Source of the DNA: Amblyomma americanum
Taxonomy: Eukaryota > Arthropoda > Arachnida > Ixodida > Ixodidae
Direction of reading: 5' to 3'
Length of the DNA: 64,000 nucleotides
NCBI RefSeq assembly: GCF_052857255.1
Contig: NC_135505.1
Location: 56,730,368-56,794,367, forward strand
Positions 40,708-53,755 of this stretch are shown here, piece after piece. Position numbers and translations under genes: made by a program. How positions within the stretch are numbered: position 1 is the first letter of the stretch; every line of letters begins with the position of its first letter. The notes beneath the pieces were generated by a model. That model was not told the DNA's origin and made no database searches. It saw nothing but the letters and a program-made list of their open reading frames with translations.

Positions 40708-42946
40708 CTAAACTATGTACCTTGATTTATTTTTTTGGTAACTTCCTGGGGAGGAATGTTTGTTTTGTATCTGGATTGAAATCATTAATGAAAATATAAT
40801 ATGTGCATATAACTGTTGGAAAGCAAAATGCAGGGTCAGAGCTTTACACAGCCAACTAATCTGGAGATAAGCATTTTTGAGATGGCAGCAGTTTACCACT
40901 GAAATTTTTTGGCATAATTAAAGATTTCAGTACAACAGCGAATACATCCGGATACCACCCTGTGGTAGGTTTCAAACTTATTTGTTATTAACGTTCTTGC
41001 TATGGTCAAAGGGTTCCCCATTGATTTTTCATATCAGCATTACCTGCTCGAGGTGATCGATGGAAACACGGTTATAGAAGATTTTGTTGCACATATGAAT
41101 GAACTATTACCTTCAATATTTCCACAAGAGTATCTTACAATTTTTCAAAGTTCAGAATTTTGTCCGTGAATGTTTGAAATCATAATTCTCTCCAACGTCA
41201 AACTTTAATTCATATTCAGGGTTTGTATTGACATTAGCTTTCATAGTTCTAGCAGGTTTACAAGATATTCCTTAATTGTCAAGAATCCGAGCATTGGGCG
41301 GTTGCTTAATAAAGGTGTCGTTCACACGTTCATTGCCATTTCATGTTCCTTCCTGTAATTGATCCTGCAGTGAAAATAACAAAACACAGGTCCATGGCAA
41401 GCCCAAATTAGAACTTCACTGCGCAGTTATTTCCCCGTTCATGTATACAATGCAAGAAATGAAAATTGCATTCATGCTAAACAAACAACGCCTGACAAAC
41501 CATGAGGTCAAAATTTGTGGAATCGCAGCACCGACCATTTTCGAGTTTGCGAAACTCTCAAAAAATGGCTCGGGTTCAATGTGGCTTCAACAAAGTTATA
41601 CGAGCGAACGCTCTGTTAACCATGGTATCCACTGTCTCAAATAAAATGTCAAGGTCAAAGATCAAGGTCACGTATCCAGTGGTCATAGGCAAATGATTAC
41701 GTTGTCTTAATACTATATCTTGGGCCATACCAGCAAGCAGTTAAATGCGATTTGACCTTGCGTGCCATTCTAGGTCATTGTCTATGTCGTGCCCACTGTC
41801 TAAAATAAATGTCAAGGTCAAAGGTAAAGGTGAAGGTACCCAATCGTCTTAGTTATATGATCTCGGGGTCACACTACCATAGCTTGGGCCATACCACCAC
41901 GCAGTTATGTTCGGTTTGACCTTGTGAGGCATTGAAGGTCATTGTGTCATCCGCATCAATATCTGAAGTTATACTCCGAGGAGTCGCGCTCTCGCTCTGA
42001 AGCAGTTATGGGCGTTAATAACAGACAGCTATAAAACTCTCAGTCCAACTCGGCGACTAAGAGTGATATTAAAGCGTTTATTTTTAAAAATTAGTTAACC
42101 AGCGTGCTAGCCACGAATAGTGTTCGGTTTTCTGTATTCAGTCAGCAGTGGTAATACCATGCTGCAAAAGAATATTTTTCTCTCAAAATTTCTATTTTAG
42201 AGAATTACTTGAAATCTTCCCGGAAGCACCATCTGCAGCCTCGTCCAGCAATCATACAGTAGCAAATCGCTGCTCAAACTCAAGGAAAGATAATTTGGTG
42301 CTATCAGAATTGTCAGTGCAGTCATGATAAACTGAATATTTTGTGCGAACCCGTGCGACTGACGCACGCATGGGACACACCTCGGTGCTATGCGATGGAC
42401 ACAAATAGCGAAGGCCACGGCAGACCCGACAACATTTTAGCTGTGCAGGAAACTTAATGAATCAAGAACACCTAAGAAGCTTGTCTAAGTTATGGGCAGT
42501 TGAGGGGCCAGTCACATAATGAGCATAGGTACTGGTTTCGTATTGCTTCAACGGCTTCTGTGTAGGCTGATTGATCTCCCGAATGCTGACTGCTCATATA
42601 CATAGGCTTGCATATTCCTTTCTTAAAGTTAAGGCGCACTTTGATCCCAGCTCAATACTGTAAAAAATATTACCCATTGAGTTACCGAGTGAAACAAGGC
42701 AAAGCCTTGTTCCTAACAGTGCTCAGCACAGATACAATAAGCTGTGGCCACGTCAACCGAGTGAAACGAACGCGAGGGATAGGTCAATGGGCTCTCACAT
42801 TGAGAAGCTGGGAAGCTAACGGGAAACCGGCAGGACAAGTGGAGCCTAATCACAGAACTCGGAGAACACAATTTGGTCATCATCTTCAGGACCTTCATCG
42901 CCAAAGTAACAATGTGCAACATCGTACAAATGTCCAATGACCTCTA
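40708..42946. other. Non-coding DNA containing a hormone-receptor-half-site-rich tandem repeat
   Basis: No gene recognised. The only structured part is 41625-41955 (separate entry). Sequence left of 42946 may correspond to DNA left of this window in copy A. Confidence 0.5.
41625..41955 (+). repeat. Two tandem units of about 163 bp with clustered AAGGTCA half-sites
   Basis: TCAAGGTCA occurs at 41649-41657, 41662-41670 and 41812-41820. The reverse form TGACCTTG is at 41753-41760 and 41917-41924, and GAAGGTCA at 41934-41941. Equivalent sites are 163-164 bp apart, and GGGCCATACCA recurs likewise, defining two diverged units. TCAAGGTCA is the extended monomer site bound by FTZ-F1/NR5A and ERR nuclear receptors. 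Confidence 0.75.
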
Positions 42947-45900
42947 GTCACCCTCGCGAGCGCCACCCGCTGTGACGTTATCCACAGAAACTTTCGTTGC
43001 TGAATCACCCTATGTTCAACCACCTCTCCTTTACCCTTGACTGCTTTTGAGATCCAACACGCTACACTATTGGTCCACGTTTTATGTCGCCTTCAGATTA
43101 CATGATCTGCCCACGGCCATTTCTGCATTTTGATTTCGGCATGCTTATCATTCAATCGCGCTTGTTCCGAACCCATTCTGCTGTCTCCTTGTCTCCACCG
43201 CGTAATTATTCTAACCAGTTATTTCACTCTGTACACAGAATAGATCCCTGTCACTGTGTCTCTAGGATAGAGCTGGAGAGCTCATGCAGTAACGCGATTA
43301 TGAGCAAACACCACGAAAAGACCGACACAAATTAGAAGAAAACAAAACTAACGCTGAATCACATAAACTTTATAGCAGAGAACACATTTTACACAAAAGA
43401 ACCGCGTGGCATAGAATAAAAAAATACGAAGGAAACCAATATTGCGCAGTTTGCGGCCAGAAAACGAGAAATAGAAAATGTGCTTCAGTTAGGATTTTCA
43501 GTAAATCTCAAAAATAAGTTTTTGAGGTAAAAATTTCGCTTTTTCAGCTAGTGTTATAAGTGTTTTAAAGCACCATAGAACTGGTGAATCGTTTTAACCA
43601 GTAAACGGAATAAGCAAGTTTTAATACTGAACTTTTTAATAATTGAAGTTAGGCTCCTAGTTTTAAATAAATAATTGAAGCCGATAGTTACAGATAGCCG
43701 TATCAATTTTTAGAAGTTAGAAAACGCAATTACCTTCGGCGCAGTGGCTCGACAAAATTTGTCTGCACCGTACCGAAATACATGCGCTCTCGAAAGCAAG
43801 CAAGCAAAGCAATCTTTCCAGCGCACGCACCTAGTCAAAAAAGTCAAATTTTGTCCCGCCACAGCGCCAAGGGTAATTGCGTTTTCTAATTTCTCAAAAA
43901 GAATATGGCTATTACCAATGACCGGCTACAAATCACTGATTGCATCTAGGCGGCTAACTCTAAACGTTAAAAATTATTAAAAATCAGTTAACCTGCTTTC
44001 TACTTAAAACGCTTCACCGGTGCTCTGGCTTCCGCCGACACTAGCAATACAATTCCGAAAGAGCTATATTTTTTGCTCACAATACTTGCTCTTAAGAGTT
44101 ACTTAGTCTTCTCTTAAACAGCTGGTAGATAGGTTTGTGACGGAGTAGAACACAAGCACAGTCATACAAAATCCAAGTTACTAACTTTCATTTGCGGTCT
44201 GAGAGAGCTACTGGGGGATCGGATTATGCATGGGCGACTTCTTAGATAAAAAATGACTCGGTTACTGTCTGGTACATTGGTCTAAGCGCAAAAATAAAAC
44301 AACGTTAAATCATGACGCACAGTTGTCATCGCAACAGTGAAGTGACACGTAATAATATCCAGGAATACACAGCCCGTTTCTGCGTCGACGCAACGGTATA
44401 TTTATGCGGCATATTGTCTACCAAATATGCTTTACCACGAGAACACCGAGCCTGAGTACTAGCCCACAGGCATGCCCAACTCCTAAATGTTGATTTCAGT
44501 CCATAACAGAGCTTAGGAACCAGATTGGAGCAGTAAACGTTCATAATTCACTTCTGGATTGTGCCATATAATCGAACGAGCTTCGGCACTGTTGTAAAAG
44601 CAATGCCCAGTTCCAGTCTTGTGTACAGGCTCTTCAGTTTCTGTACTTCTCGTATCACATATGGTACGACCGCCAGTTTGTTTCACATCGGTCTTTCACG
44701 AAAGTGAAATCACACAGCATGGATACCCAGCGGCCGCCAGCATCTTTAGTTGCGAAGCATTACAGTTACCTTGTTAATGGATACAAATATTCGGGACTTA
44801 CGCGCGGAAGCAAGGTGATGTGGTGCTGGTTTTAACGTTTCTCGACAGTCGGGAAGACATATATTACTCAGCTTTCACCGGACGCGGCGAGCATTCTCAT
44901 CACAAGTTCTTTCGTCGACATTATCTCAACCCTGAGGAGTTTCAGCGCATAATTTTTCTTCAACGTGAATGTAACATGGGGAATTTGGAGAAGTCACATC
45001 GGGTTGTTTCTTCCTCAGGTTTCTCTCTTTCCTAACATCCACCAGATTAAGGTGCCCCCTGTTAATAATAACTAAGTGAATATGTACCTTGTATTTACAT
45101 CTGCTTAGTGCCGGGCATGCTTGGTGCAGTCTCTCGTCAGTACGGTGAACTCCGTCCGCTTTTTATATACTACGTTCGCTCGAAGACTTCTCTACGTTTC
45201 CTCGCCTGCGTTGCCGCTTGCAGAGACAATCCACCTTCGCGAAAACAAGGCAAGAGGGACTCCACTGCCTTTGATTTCCCATCTTTCAATAACCAAAATC
45301 GTTAGGGTCAGATTTATAGTTCCTGTGGCTCTGTATTTTGTGAGCAATAATTACACTGTGAGTCATTGAAACAGCAGACTTGTACAACATTTTACATGAC
45401 GGAAAGCCCAGTCTCACATGCGCTCATCCCTTTGGTTGGGAAAAGGGTCAGGCTCTTATCATGAGAAGAAATACAGCGCCCAAGACATGGCAAACGACGA
45501 CGGTGAGAGACAAATGCGCTGATTTATGACTGGAGTTTATTCACTCAATAACCTGCAAAAAGGTACAGAAGGGCCATTAGCTATTTTAACGCCAAAAGCG
45601 GCATTGAAAACAGGAGATAAAAACTAGAAGAAAAAAATAAACCAAGAAAAGATCGACGATCAACGAATGTTTTGTTCTGGAGGGAAAATGTGGCTGGCTG
45701 GCATAAGCATAGGATGGGATTCAACGCAGTGTGTCTCATGGCGTCTTTGAGGCCTGACAAAAACAGTCGATTTTTCAAGTCTAGAATGCAGGTTCGAAGT
45801 ATGTTGAAACACTTGTTGTCCGTATGGTATCATATTTATCCGGTGACGCGTCATGCCTGGTTTGTTCTCCAATGGAATTGCACCAAATTGACTATGTTCC

Positions 45901-47018
45901 TTTCTTGTGAACTTGTCGGTACGGAACTTGAAGCTGCCTGTGTCCCGCGCAGAGGTGACCTGGTTGCAATATTGCCTGCTGCTGGACACATCTTTAATTT
46001 CGTCTTGCCGGCATCTCTCACTCATATCCCGCGTCCATGCTTTCAGGAGAGGGTGGAAACTCCAATGCAAAATTATAACCCCCCGATATGTGCAATAAGT
46101 TTTTCCTTGTGGACAAGAAATACCATTATAAGCCTATGTTGTGTCCTCAACAAGGCCGATGTGTATCGCAATGACTTCCGTTCAGACCAAAATGCGACGG
46201 CTGTGACCGCTCAGTCAAACACGATTGTCTGATCTTGATTCCGTGCTTGCCTGCCCGGCATTAGGCTAATGATTGTCTTCCTTTAGAGGATGCTGCGTCA
46301 CCGTAACGCACACCACTCTAAGTTTTTCGGTTTATGTATTGGGCGAGTTCGGTTTTTCTCACTTTTGAATTCAGCAACAACAGCTCAAGAACCGTCACTA
46401 AATCATTTCGCTCTCTGCTTGTATCTGAATGTTACCGCTGTAATTTTCCTTTGAATCGGTCCCCGTGCTGCTAAATATTTTCAAGCATTTTCTTTAGCCC
46501 CCAAAATTTCGATCCACAGATGAAAAAACAAAAATAAAATGCTTAAGGTACATAATTTCTTATGATTATGGACAAGCTTTTGTTATTATACCGAATGAAA
46601 ACACTGAGCATCCACCGCCTAAACACTTATCGAAGAAAAAGAAACAAATATTCGCGTTACTCTAACCAGGACATTATTCCGCCTAAGCGCGTTATCTTCG
46701 CTGCCAGTTTTGTTAGATTGGTTTCAAGAAAAACTTACTGAATGCATAAGTTTTAAAGATAACGCTGAAACAACATAAGATAAATGTTTTTGAAAACGCC
46801 GCCTAAAGTCTATCTCCATAAGCCGAGAAAAATGCAAAGAAACGGAACCAGCTCTACCTCATGAACAGTGCACGATATGACCTGGACGATGCCCGAACTG
46901 AACGTTAACATTATAGATTACAAATGAATACTGTGAACTATGCTACTTCTCTCTTTGAGGGCAGTAGTTGGAGTCTCGATAGCAAGAACAGCAGTGGTAG
47001 CAGCAAAAAACGCCATAT
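42947..47018. other. Duplicated non-coding DNA (left segment of copy B)
   Basis: Partner of 4798-9055. The longest open stretch, 45672-46232, overlaps an antisense one (46070-45660), and neither resembles a known family. The fact that both strands stay open, and stay similar to copy A, argues against reading either as a gene. It ends at the deletion junction with the LINE RT. Confidence 0.55.
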
Positions 47019-48945
47019 GCCGGAAGTCACCTTTTGCGTTAGTGGAGTCTGTAAATAGTTGAAAGTTGTGAGCCAGGTCAAGGCGTGTGGTCCTGATGAC
47101 ATTCCCGCAGCTAATTTAAGAAAGTGCGTGGATACGTTATGCTTTTACTTTATGCGGTTGTTCCAAAACTACCTCAATGAAATTGTCTTGCCATATGATT
47201 GGAAGTTATCGCGAGTTGTTCCAATTTATAAGAATGATGTGAGAAACTCCGTTCAGAACAACAGACCAGTTTCCATTACTAGTATCCCCTGTAAAATTAT
47301 GGAGCATGTAATATATAGCAGCGTCATGACTCATTTAACGGAACAATCTCTTACGTCCTTGTTAACATGGATTCAGGAAAGGTTTACTGTGCGATACACA
47401 CTTGGCAGAGTTTAGCCATGATTTGGCCTTGGCAGTCGATAAGCAACAGGTTGTTAAGTGTTTTCCTAGATTTCCGCAAGCTAGCACTCGATGTAGTTGC
47501 GCATATCCTCCTTCTTACCAAGTTGAATGCTTATAAGCTTGACTATAATATTATTAAATGGTTTGCCGAATATTTGTCATTACGGCGTCAGGCTGTTGTT
47601 CTGAACGGTGATTTTTTTCAATATACACCTGAGACTTCGGGAGTTCCCCAGGGTTCTGTTTTGGGTTCACTGTTGTTTTTGTTACGTAATAATGATATTT
47701 CAATTGGTATACAGTCTTCATTTAGTATGCTCGCTGACGATTGTGCTGTGTATAGAGTAATTGGTGAAAATTCATATTCACAAGTCTTGCAAGTTGATTT
47801 ATATACTATAGCAGGTTCGTGTGCGAGCTGGGATATGTCATTAATTATAAACAAATCTGTACACGTCTCCTTTACAAGAGAACGCGCTTGCCATCCGTTT
47901 AGGTATAAAATTGGTGACAATACCTTATGCAAAAGTAAGGAATTTAAATATCTGGGAGTCCTTTTTTACATCTGATTGACGGTGGAGCAGGTTCGTTAAC
48001 TATATTGGAAATAGGCCGGCTTCAGTTTTCGGTTTCTTGAGGAGGAATTTCAGTCACCTTCCAAGTAAATTACAAACCCAGCTCTGATTCTGTCATATTC
48101 GACCAATACTTGAGTATGCGTGTGTTTGTTGGGATCCTCACTCAGCTGACCTTATGGACAAATTAGAAAGAATCCAGAACATGGCAGTCAGATTTGTTCT
48201 TGGAAATTACAGCCGGAAACTTAGCATCTTAGCATGACAGAAAGCAAGCATGAACTTCAAAGGAAAGAGCTAAAGGATCGTAGAAGAATTGGTAGATTAA
48301 AATTTTTGCATAACATTTATTACCCTAAAAAAGGCATCAACCGCCAAAAGCATATCCAGGCTCCAAATTATATATCCAAGCGACTGGACCACTATATGAA
48401 GGTGAAAGAATTTTCTTCTAGGTGTGTCGTCTTGCGTTACTCTTTTTTTGTTAGAATCGTGCGGCAAGGAAGAGTTTTCCATCAAGCACGGTGCATATTT
48501 CGATTGGTTTGGTTTTTTTTTTTGGGGGGGGGAGGAAATGGCGCAGTATCTGTCTCATATATCGTTGGACACCTGAACCGCGCCGTAAGGGAAGGAATAA
48601 AGGAGGGAGTGAAAGAAGAAAGGAAGAAAGAGGTGCCGTAGTGGAGGGCTCCGGAATAATTTCGACCACAGGGGGATCTTTAACGTGTACTGACATCGCA
48701 CAGCGCACGGGCGCCTTAGCGTTTTTCCTCCATAAAAACGCAGCCGCCGCGGTCGTGTTCGAACCCGGCAACTCCGAATCAGTAGTCGAGCGCCCTAACC
48801 ACTGAGCCACCGCGGAGGGTCCGTGTATATTTCGATGAACAATGCTTTTTACCGTGCGTTGAAATAATATGTAAAGTGACAGTTAACGTTTGTAGCCCCC
48901 TGCTGTAATGCCCTACGGGCGATGCAGGTATCCAATAAATAAAAA
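47019..48945 (+). pseudogene. Decayed LINE reverse transcriptase (copy B)
   Basis: Counterpart of 17779-19360. Open stretches 47059-47415 and 47367-47975 contain CGPDDIPAANL, NNRPVSITSIPCKIMEH, SGVPQGSVLGSLLFLL and MLADDCAVYR (YADD-type motif as LADD). The QHGFRKG region is frameshifted. The 5' part of the element is absent because of the deletion ending at 47019. The 3' end CCCTACGGGCGATGCAGGTATCCAATAAATAAA lies at 48910-48945, interrupted upstream by a SINE at 48505-48822. Confidence 0.78.
48505..48822 (-). mobile_element. Ruka-like tRNA-derived SINE, minus strand (copy B only)
   Basis: The reverse complement has A box TGGCTCAGTGG and B-box GGTTCGAACACG (last bases changed), the body TTTTTATGGAGGAAAAACGC and GGCGCGGTTCAGGTGTCC, then a C-run and A tail (on plus: T-run then G-run). 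Target-site duplication GTGYATATTTCGAT at 48491-48504 and 48823-48836 (one mismatch). Copy A has the empty site near 19242-19256. Confidence 0.9.
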
Positions 48946-48950
48946 AACAA

Positions 48951-49560
48951 TTAAAATAGATCCGCTATTTGAAGCGGCTGCAGTTCAATATTGTTTTGTT
49001 TGTGTTGTTTTAATGAAACTTCGTTACTGTCCGAATCTCTAGATAGACATAAAAGAGTTGATTCTTTAACTCCACTGAGGAACTCGCTTAACGCTTCCGA
49101 ATGTGGATAATTCTTGCACACAGCTGTGGAAAGAAAAACGCTTTTTAGCGCATTTCGAAAATCGACGAGTCCACGCTTCTTCGTTAGAAATTGTGATGGC
49201 AAAGAGAACGTATAACAGATGCGGCCGTTTTTCTGAGCGCAGAGCAGGCACGCTGGATATGTTTTAGCCGTAAGATTTCCTTCCTCGCTGTTCTCTTGAA
49301 ATGAAAAGCTCAACTTGCCGCTAATGACGTTGTCCTGGACACTCCGTTTCAAAGTACCATGCTAAAACGTTCCTTCTACGACGCAGGGAGCCATACGCTT
49401 TTGGTAAAGGGCAACCTCCAGCTTTTCGAGCGTGTCAAAGGCTACCTGGAGAGCGCGGAGGGCCATCCGTGAAGTGAATTCGCTTGGGAAGTAGCCCGAA
49501 AATAGAAGGATACCCACGAGCCAAAAGCCACAAAAACGACAGATGCAAAAGCCCACCTTA
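48951..49560 (-). pseudogene. Unidentified protein-like remnant (copy B)
   Basis: Partner of 20184-19655. The minus-strand frame gives ALRALQVAFDTLEKLEVAL, then a TAG where copy A has CAG, then KLSFSFQENSEEGN, YTFSLPSQFL, AVCKNYPHSEALSEFL. Upstream is a hydrophobic stretch (FWLVGILLFSGYF) that could be a membrane segment. The family is unknown. The stop and the shifted frames make this a pseudogene if it was ever a gene. Confidence 0.4.
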
Positions 49561-49589
49561 CGCTAGGTATGGACGATAATGAGGCAAAG

Positions 49590-50610
49590 AAAAGGGCCAG
49601 GAAGAACATGAGCATGTCAGATGGCATATCCGAGGACCTTGTCCTAGCTCATGTCTCTATGTCAGCCAGCACGAAGAACAAAAAACAGGAAATGAGAGCA
49701 GCGGCAACAAGAAGGAACCCCAGCTTGGCTTCGTTCAAGATGTCAAGCATGAGCAGTGGTCAAAGAGTCAAAGAGTTTATGCAGACAACGTATGGTACAG
49801 TTGCCTAGGGCGTTGGCCGAAAGGCAAATGGATCCCCTACAAAGAGTCTGCTTCTTTCTTGATCCCATTCGAGAGCACAAGACATTCAGCGCATAAAATA
49901 AACGCATAAGAATATTTTGCGGTTGCTGTTTGAGTAGGTCTCGCACCAATACGCGATCAAGCCGGGAATAGCGATGCCTTTTAATGAGTTTTCATTGGCA
50001 CCGCCCGCGTTCCCATGTACCTCGTTATGGCCGTAAAATATAAATATGGCTAATGCTCTTGGAATAGAAGCTCTGAACTGCAGTGACGTTGTACAGTGAA
50101 ATGACACTCCAAACAACGTCCATTTCCCAAGAATTTCAGTTTGGTTTCTCTTTCATTGAGTGCGGAAAGTCAACGCATGCGTCGTGGATAACTGTGTTGC
50201 GTAGCGATGACTGCCTCTTGTGAGAGGACCCACTTTTCCCGTGTGCCTGACTGCACCTTCCGGAATAGAGCGGCGGAAAGCTTTGAGGGTACGTTTCCCG
50301 TGTATTAATAAGGACAATTAGGTTTTTATGTAGTTCACAACTGAAATTCCTGATGGCGCATTCTGACACGTAGCGGATCATCAAACTCGTTCCTTTTACT
50401 TCGCCTTCTAACAGTATCAAGATGACCAAGTAGAGCAACAGCCTGTAGTGGATAGTTTATTTCAATCATCGTGAGGAGGTTTCTCCGAGATTCGTTATGA
50501 GCACGTCTGTCGGTGCTAATGTCTGTGTTCTTCTTCACCAGCTTGTAGAGTCCGGGCAAACCAGGCTGCGGCAAATTCCAACAAACTACTGGGCACGGAA
50601 GCTCCCTCAA
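49590..50610 (-). pseudogene. Unidentified exon-like remnants (copy B)
   Basis: Partner of 21136-20190. Includes LVKKNTDISTDRRAHNESRR and MIRYVSECAIRNFSCELHKN in overlapping frames (50610-50136), then CSRMGSRKKQTLC and ALGNCTIRCLHKLFDSLTTA (49949-49743), and a hydrophobic segment GFLLVAAALISCFLFFVLAD (about 49730-49670). Function unknown. Conservation with copy A does not prove coding, given how recent the duplication is. Confidence 0.3.
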
Positions 50611-52539
50611 CCATAAATGGTCCGAAAAATTCTAATGTAATTTGCACGTCATCAATGCCACTTTATCTCGCGTTACATGTGAAAGTAGGGTGCTGATCAC
50701 ATTCCCTTTCTTTATTTTAACAGACGCCACGCAGTGTCGAAGTGCAAAGGACGCCATAAAACACAGAAAATAATGCTTTCGCATGGAGAACCATTCTTTA
50801 AGCTTCCTAATACGTTCAAGTCTGTTATGTTCTTACAAAGATTCATAGATACCAAGCGTTGGTTTTGTGAGCGCCTGAGAAATGACACACATGCGGAGTT
50901 CGAGGAAACGTACAGTGTTCCTAATAAATGATCAAAACTTAGAACAAAATTGTGAACGCATTTTTTCAATATTGCCGATCAGAAATGGCTGAATAGAGCT
51001 ATGAGATGACCAAACGGTACGAAAGGCCGAAGTCGTGTCCTTTTCTTATCTTTGCTGTTGCATTTGGAAATATCAGAAACTAAAATATGCTCTATATTCG
51101 GAGTACAATTGTCTCAAACCATGCTTATCTGACCAAATATTCGTAAGATCTCCTTTCAAAAAATGTTAATGAAGGAGGACACACTGAGAGGAGCACTATA
51201 TATAGTTCGAGGCTTCACTGTTGTCTCACAGGTCCAGCGGCCAGAAACAAACGTGCCCAATGCCTTCCGTAGTTTGATGCGGTGATGTTCTGTAAATTGA
51301 ACTTATCAGATATTATAATTTGTAAAGCTACCATGCATAACAAGCAAGTTACTGGATGGCAAGCGGCATGATCACCTGGAGTCGCCTTCTTTGAGGGGCG
51401 GAATTTTTTCTGAGCACTGGCCCCAATGTGCATTGTGCCGTCAAATGATTTAAAATTTCCGTCATAAATCAACCTTCTATACAGCTTATGTGAAGGAGCT
51501 TGCGGAAAAGATGACTGATGCAGTCCTGTTCAGCATTTACGGCTTCTTTATACTGAATAAAAATGAACTCCGGAAAGTAGGCTTCCTCACAAGGTTCCTT
51601 CAGGTAGAATAGAGAACTTATTGTATAAAGCGATATGCCACCAGCAGTGTCATGCTGTCCTATTTCGCAAGGACCTACAGAAACACCTCGTTGAGTGCAA
51701 AAGCACACTGACATCTAGCGCATTGTTTGTAACTTGCTGTAATAGCTATGTAGCCTGGTACAAAGATCGATATAGTGTTTCTTGCTGTCACGCAGAGTGT
51801 GGGACACGCAGGGAAAATACAAAGCTGTGAAGAAAAATTGAGGCAATTTATTTTGTTTTTTTTTTCAGACACACATAAATGTTTTGATCCAGAAGGTGAC
51901 ATAATTTCTCTGCGTTCTTTTTGTATGCAGGTACTCGCACAAATTGCGTTGAGGCCTTTTTATGTGGGCCGCGGCACATGTCATTCCTCTTCACCACAGC
52001 GTGTAAGAGCTTTTGTGCCTCAACTTTCCCTCAGTCCACCAAGCGTGCGGCTTTCAAAGGCCGGCGCCAAAATCAATCGACTGCCTATTGTAAACAAGAA
52101 GTAATAATGAGAAATGCCTAATGTCAGGTGTGCGGAAGATGCCGTCCTTTTTATAGTTTTTTCTGTTTGCAAATATGCACAGCGCCGCAGCCGTTCTATC
52201 AAAATTTTCGCGGCTGCTTCGAAACCCGTTCACCCGCTTTTGAGTATTCGCAGATAAGCATCATTGGATAATGGCGACAATCACGGAAAAAACAGTTGCC
52301 GCCACGGAAATTGCATGCATGTCTTAAGTGAAAGTACACTGCAAATGAAAACTGTAAACATTGTCAAAACTGATGTGTATAGCCAGCTGCATTCAATATT
52401 ACCTGCCGCTTTATTGTTTCTTACTTATGACAATGTTAACCACGCCCAGGTTTTTCAAACTTGGGAAGAAGGGGGTGTGGAAAGTGGAAACAATATATTT
52501 ATTGAAAGAAACTTACAAGTCAAGAACGTAGCTCCAAAC
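50611..52539. other. Duplicated non-coding DNA (copy B)
   Basis: Matches 21137-23739 of copy A but lacks the LINE fragment, palindrome and TA microsatellite. It has about 140 bp (51380-51525) not found in A. No gene recognised. Confidence 0.55.
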
Positions 52540-53755
52540 TGGTAAGAAATTGAGCGTGTGGAAAAAGTTGCGGTGAAGAAGGGACTAACGCAGTGATGTC
52601 CTTTATCTTCACTTGTACTTGTGGTGCAAATCAGGGAGATTGGACAGAAGATAAAACGAGTAAATTAGGGTTTACAGCGCCGTGGCAGCGAAGGGCCCAA
52701 CTGCAGACAAGTTGCATAGTGGGACTGGTAAATGCCCATGAAATTGTTCTTCTAGCACATAGCACAAGAAGCCTTCAAGATTTGCTAGACATTTGCTGAA
52801 AAGAGGCAGAGGCTCTAGGAATGATTGTGAGTGCTGAAAAACCGGGATTCAAGGTAAAAAATAAGGAGACTGGTACTATCACGCTACAAAACTATACTTA
52901 CCTCTAGTTAAGGCGCAAAAGTATCTTGGAATCTGGATAACTGATGGCAGGTACAACATGCGAGACCAAAGAACGTAAATTATAAAAAAATCAATAAAAA
53001 CGCATCTTTCATAAAAAATTGCGTGCTTTGATAAAATAACAAAGATGAAGTTATTTGACCGATCTGGAAATGTGGAATATTATCGGACAGCAGCGTCTGC
53101 AAGCACTGCGGCGTGGTGAGATCTGCCACGAATTCAGCACTTGAACTAAAACAGAGCACAGTCAGTATACTTGCCCTGGGGGCACTGGAAGCCCTTCTAA
53201 TGAAGCAGCTCAAGGTGGGATGGTGAAAATTCGAAGCGCGTGAGGCAAGAAATCAGGTGGATTATGAAAAACGGTTGAGGCATAATAATGGGAAACGATG
53301 GGTGGCGGATGATTTTAATGTGAGTAACTAGATGGCTTGGTAATTATGTAACTGCCAAAGGGAAGAAATCGGGGATACCACAACTTTCAGAGAGAAAGTT
53401 AGATCCTTTGAACATGCTCACTGGAAAGAGGAAGTGCTGGGTAAGCAGAAGTTCTATAGGACGGCTAAATCTAAGATGGAAAGGAAAAAATTTTGACAAT
53501 TCCAAAAGGAGTGTTTTACATTTAGTGTTCATGGCTGAGAGCTTGAGGGCGAAATTTTGCCGGCTAAACTCTGACAACTCTGATGACGTTTGCTCTTGGT
53601 GCATGCAAGACAGAGAAACGATAGAACTTATCTTTGTCCAGTATGAGCCATTTCAACACCCAATGCACGATTCCGCCGCAGGAATCCGCGAAGCATTATT
53701 GATTTGGAATAGCCAGGACATTCTCAATTTTCAAAAAGTAGAAACATCCAACTAG
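52540..53755 (+). pseudogene. CR1-like LINE reverse transcriptase remnant (copy B)
   Basis: Partner of 23740-24925. LVNAHEIVLLAHSTRSLQDL (about 52724-52785) corresponds to the RT active-site region (YADD changed to NAHE), and DDVCSWCMQDRETIELIFVQ (53580-53640) is the C-terminal Cys cluster. Several stops and frameshifts. Confidence 0.65.

Noticed and set aside
45660..46232. A 186-residue gene, or its 136-residue antisense, in copy B
   Set aside because: Both strands are open over the same DNA, copy A is broken, and no family resemblance was seen.
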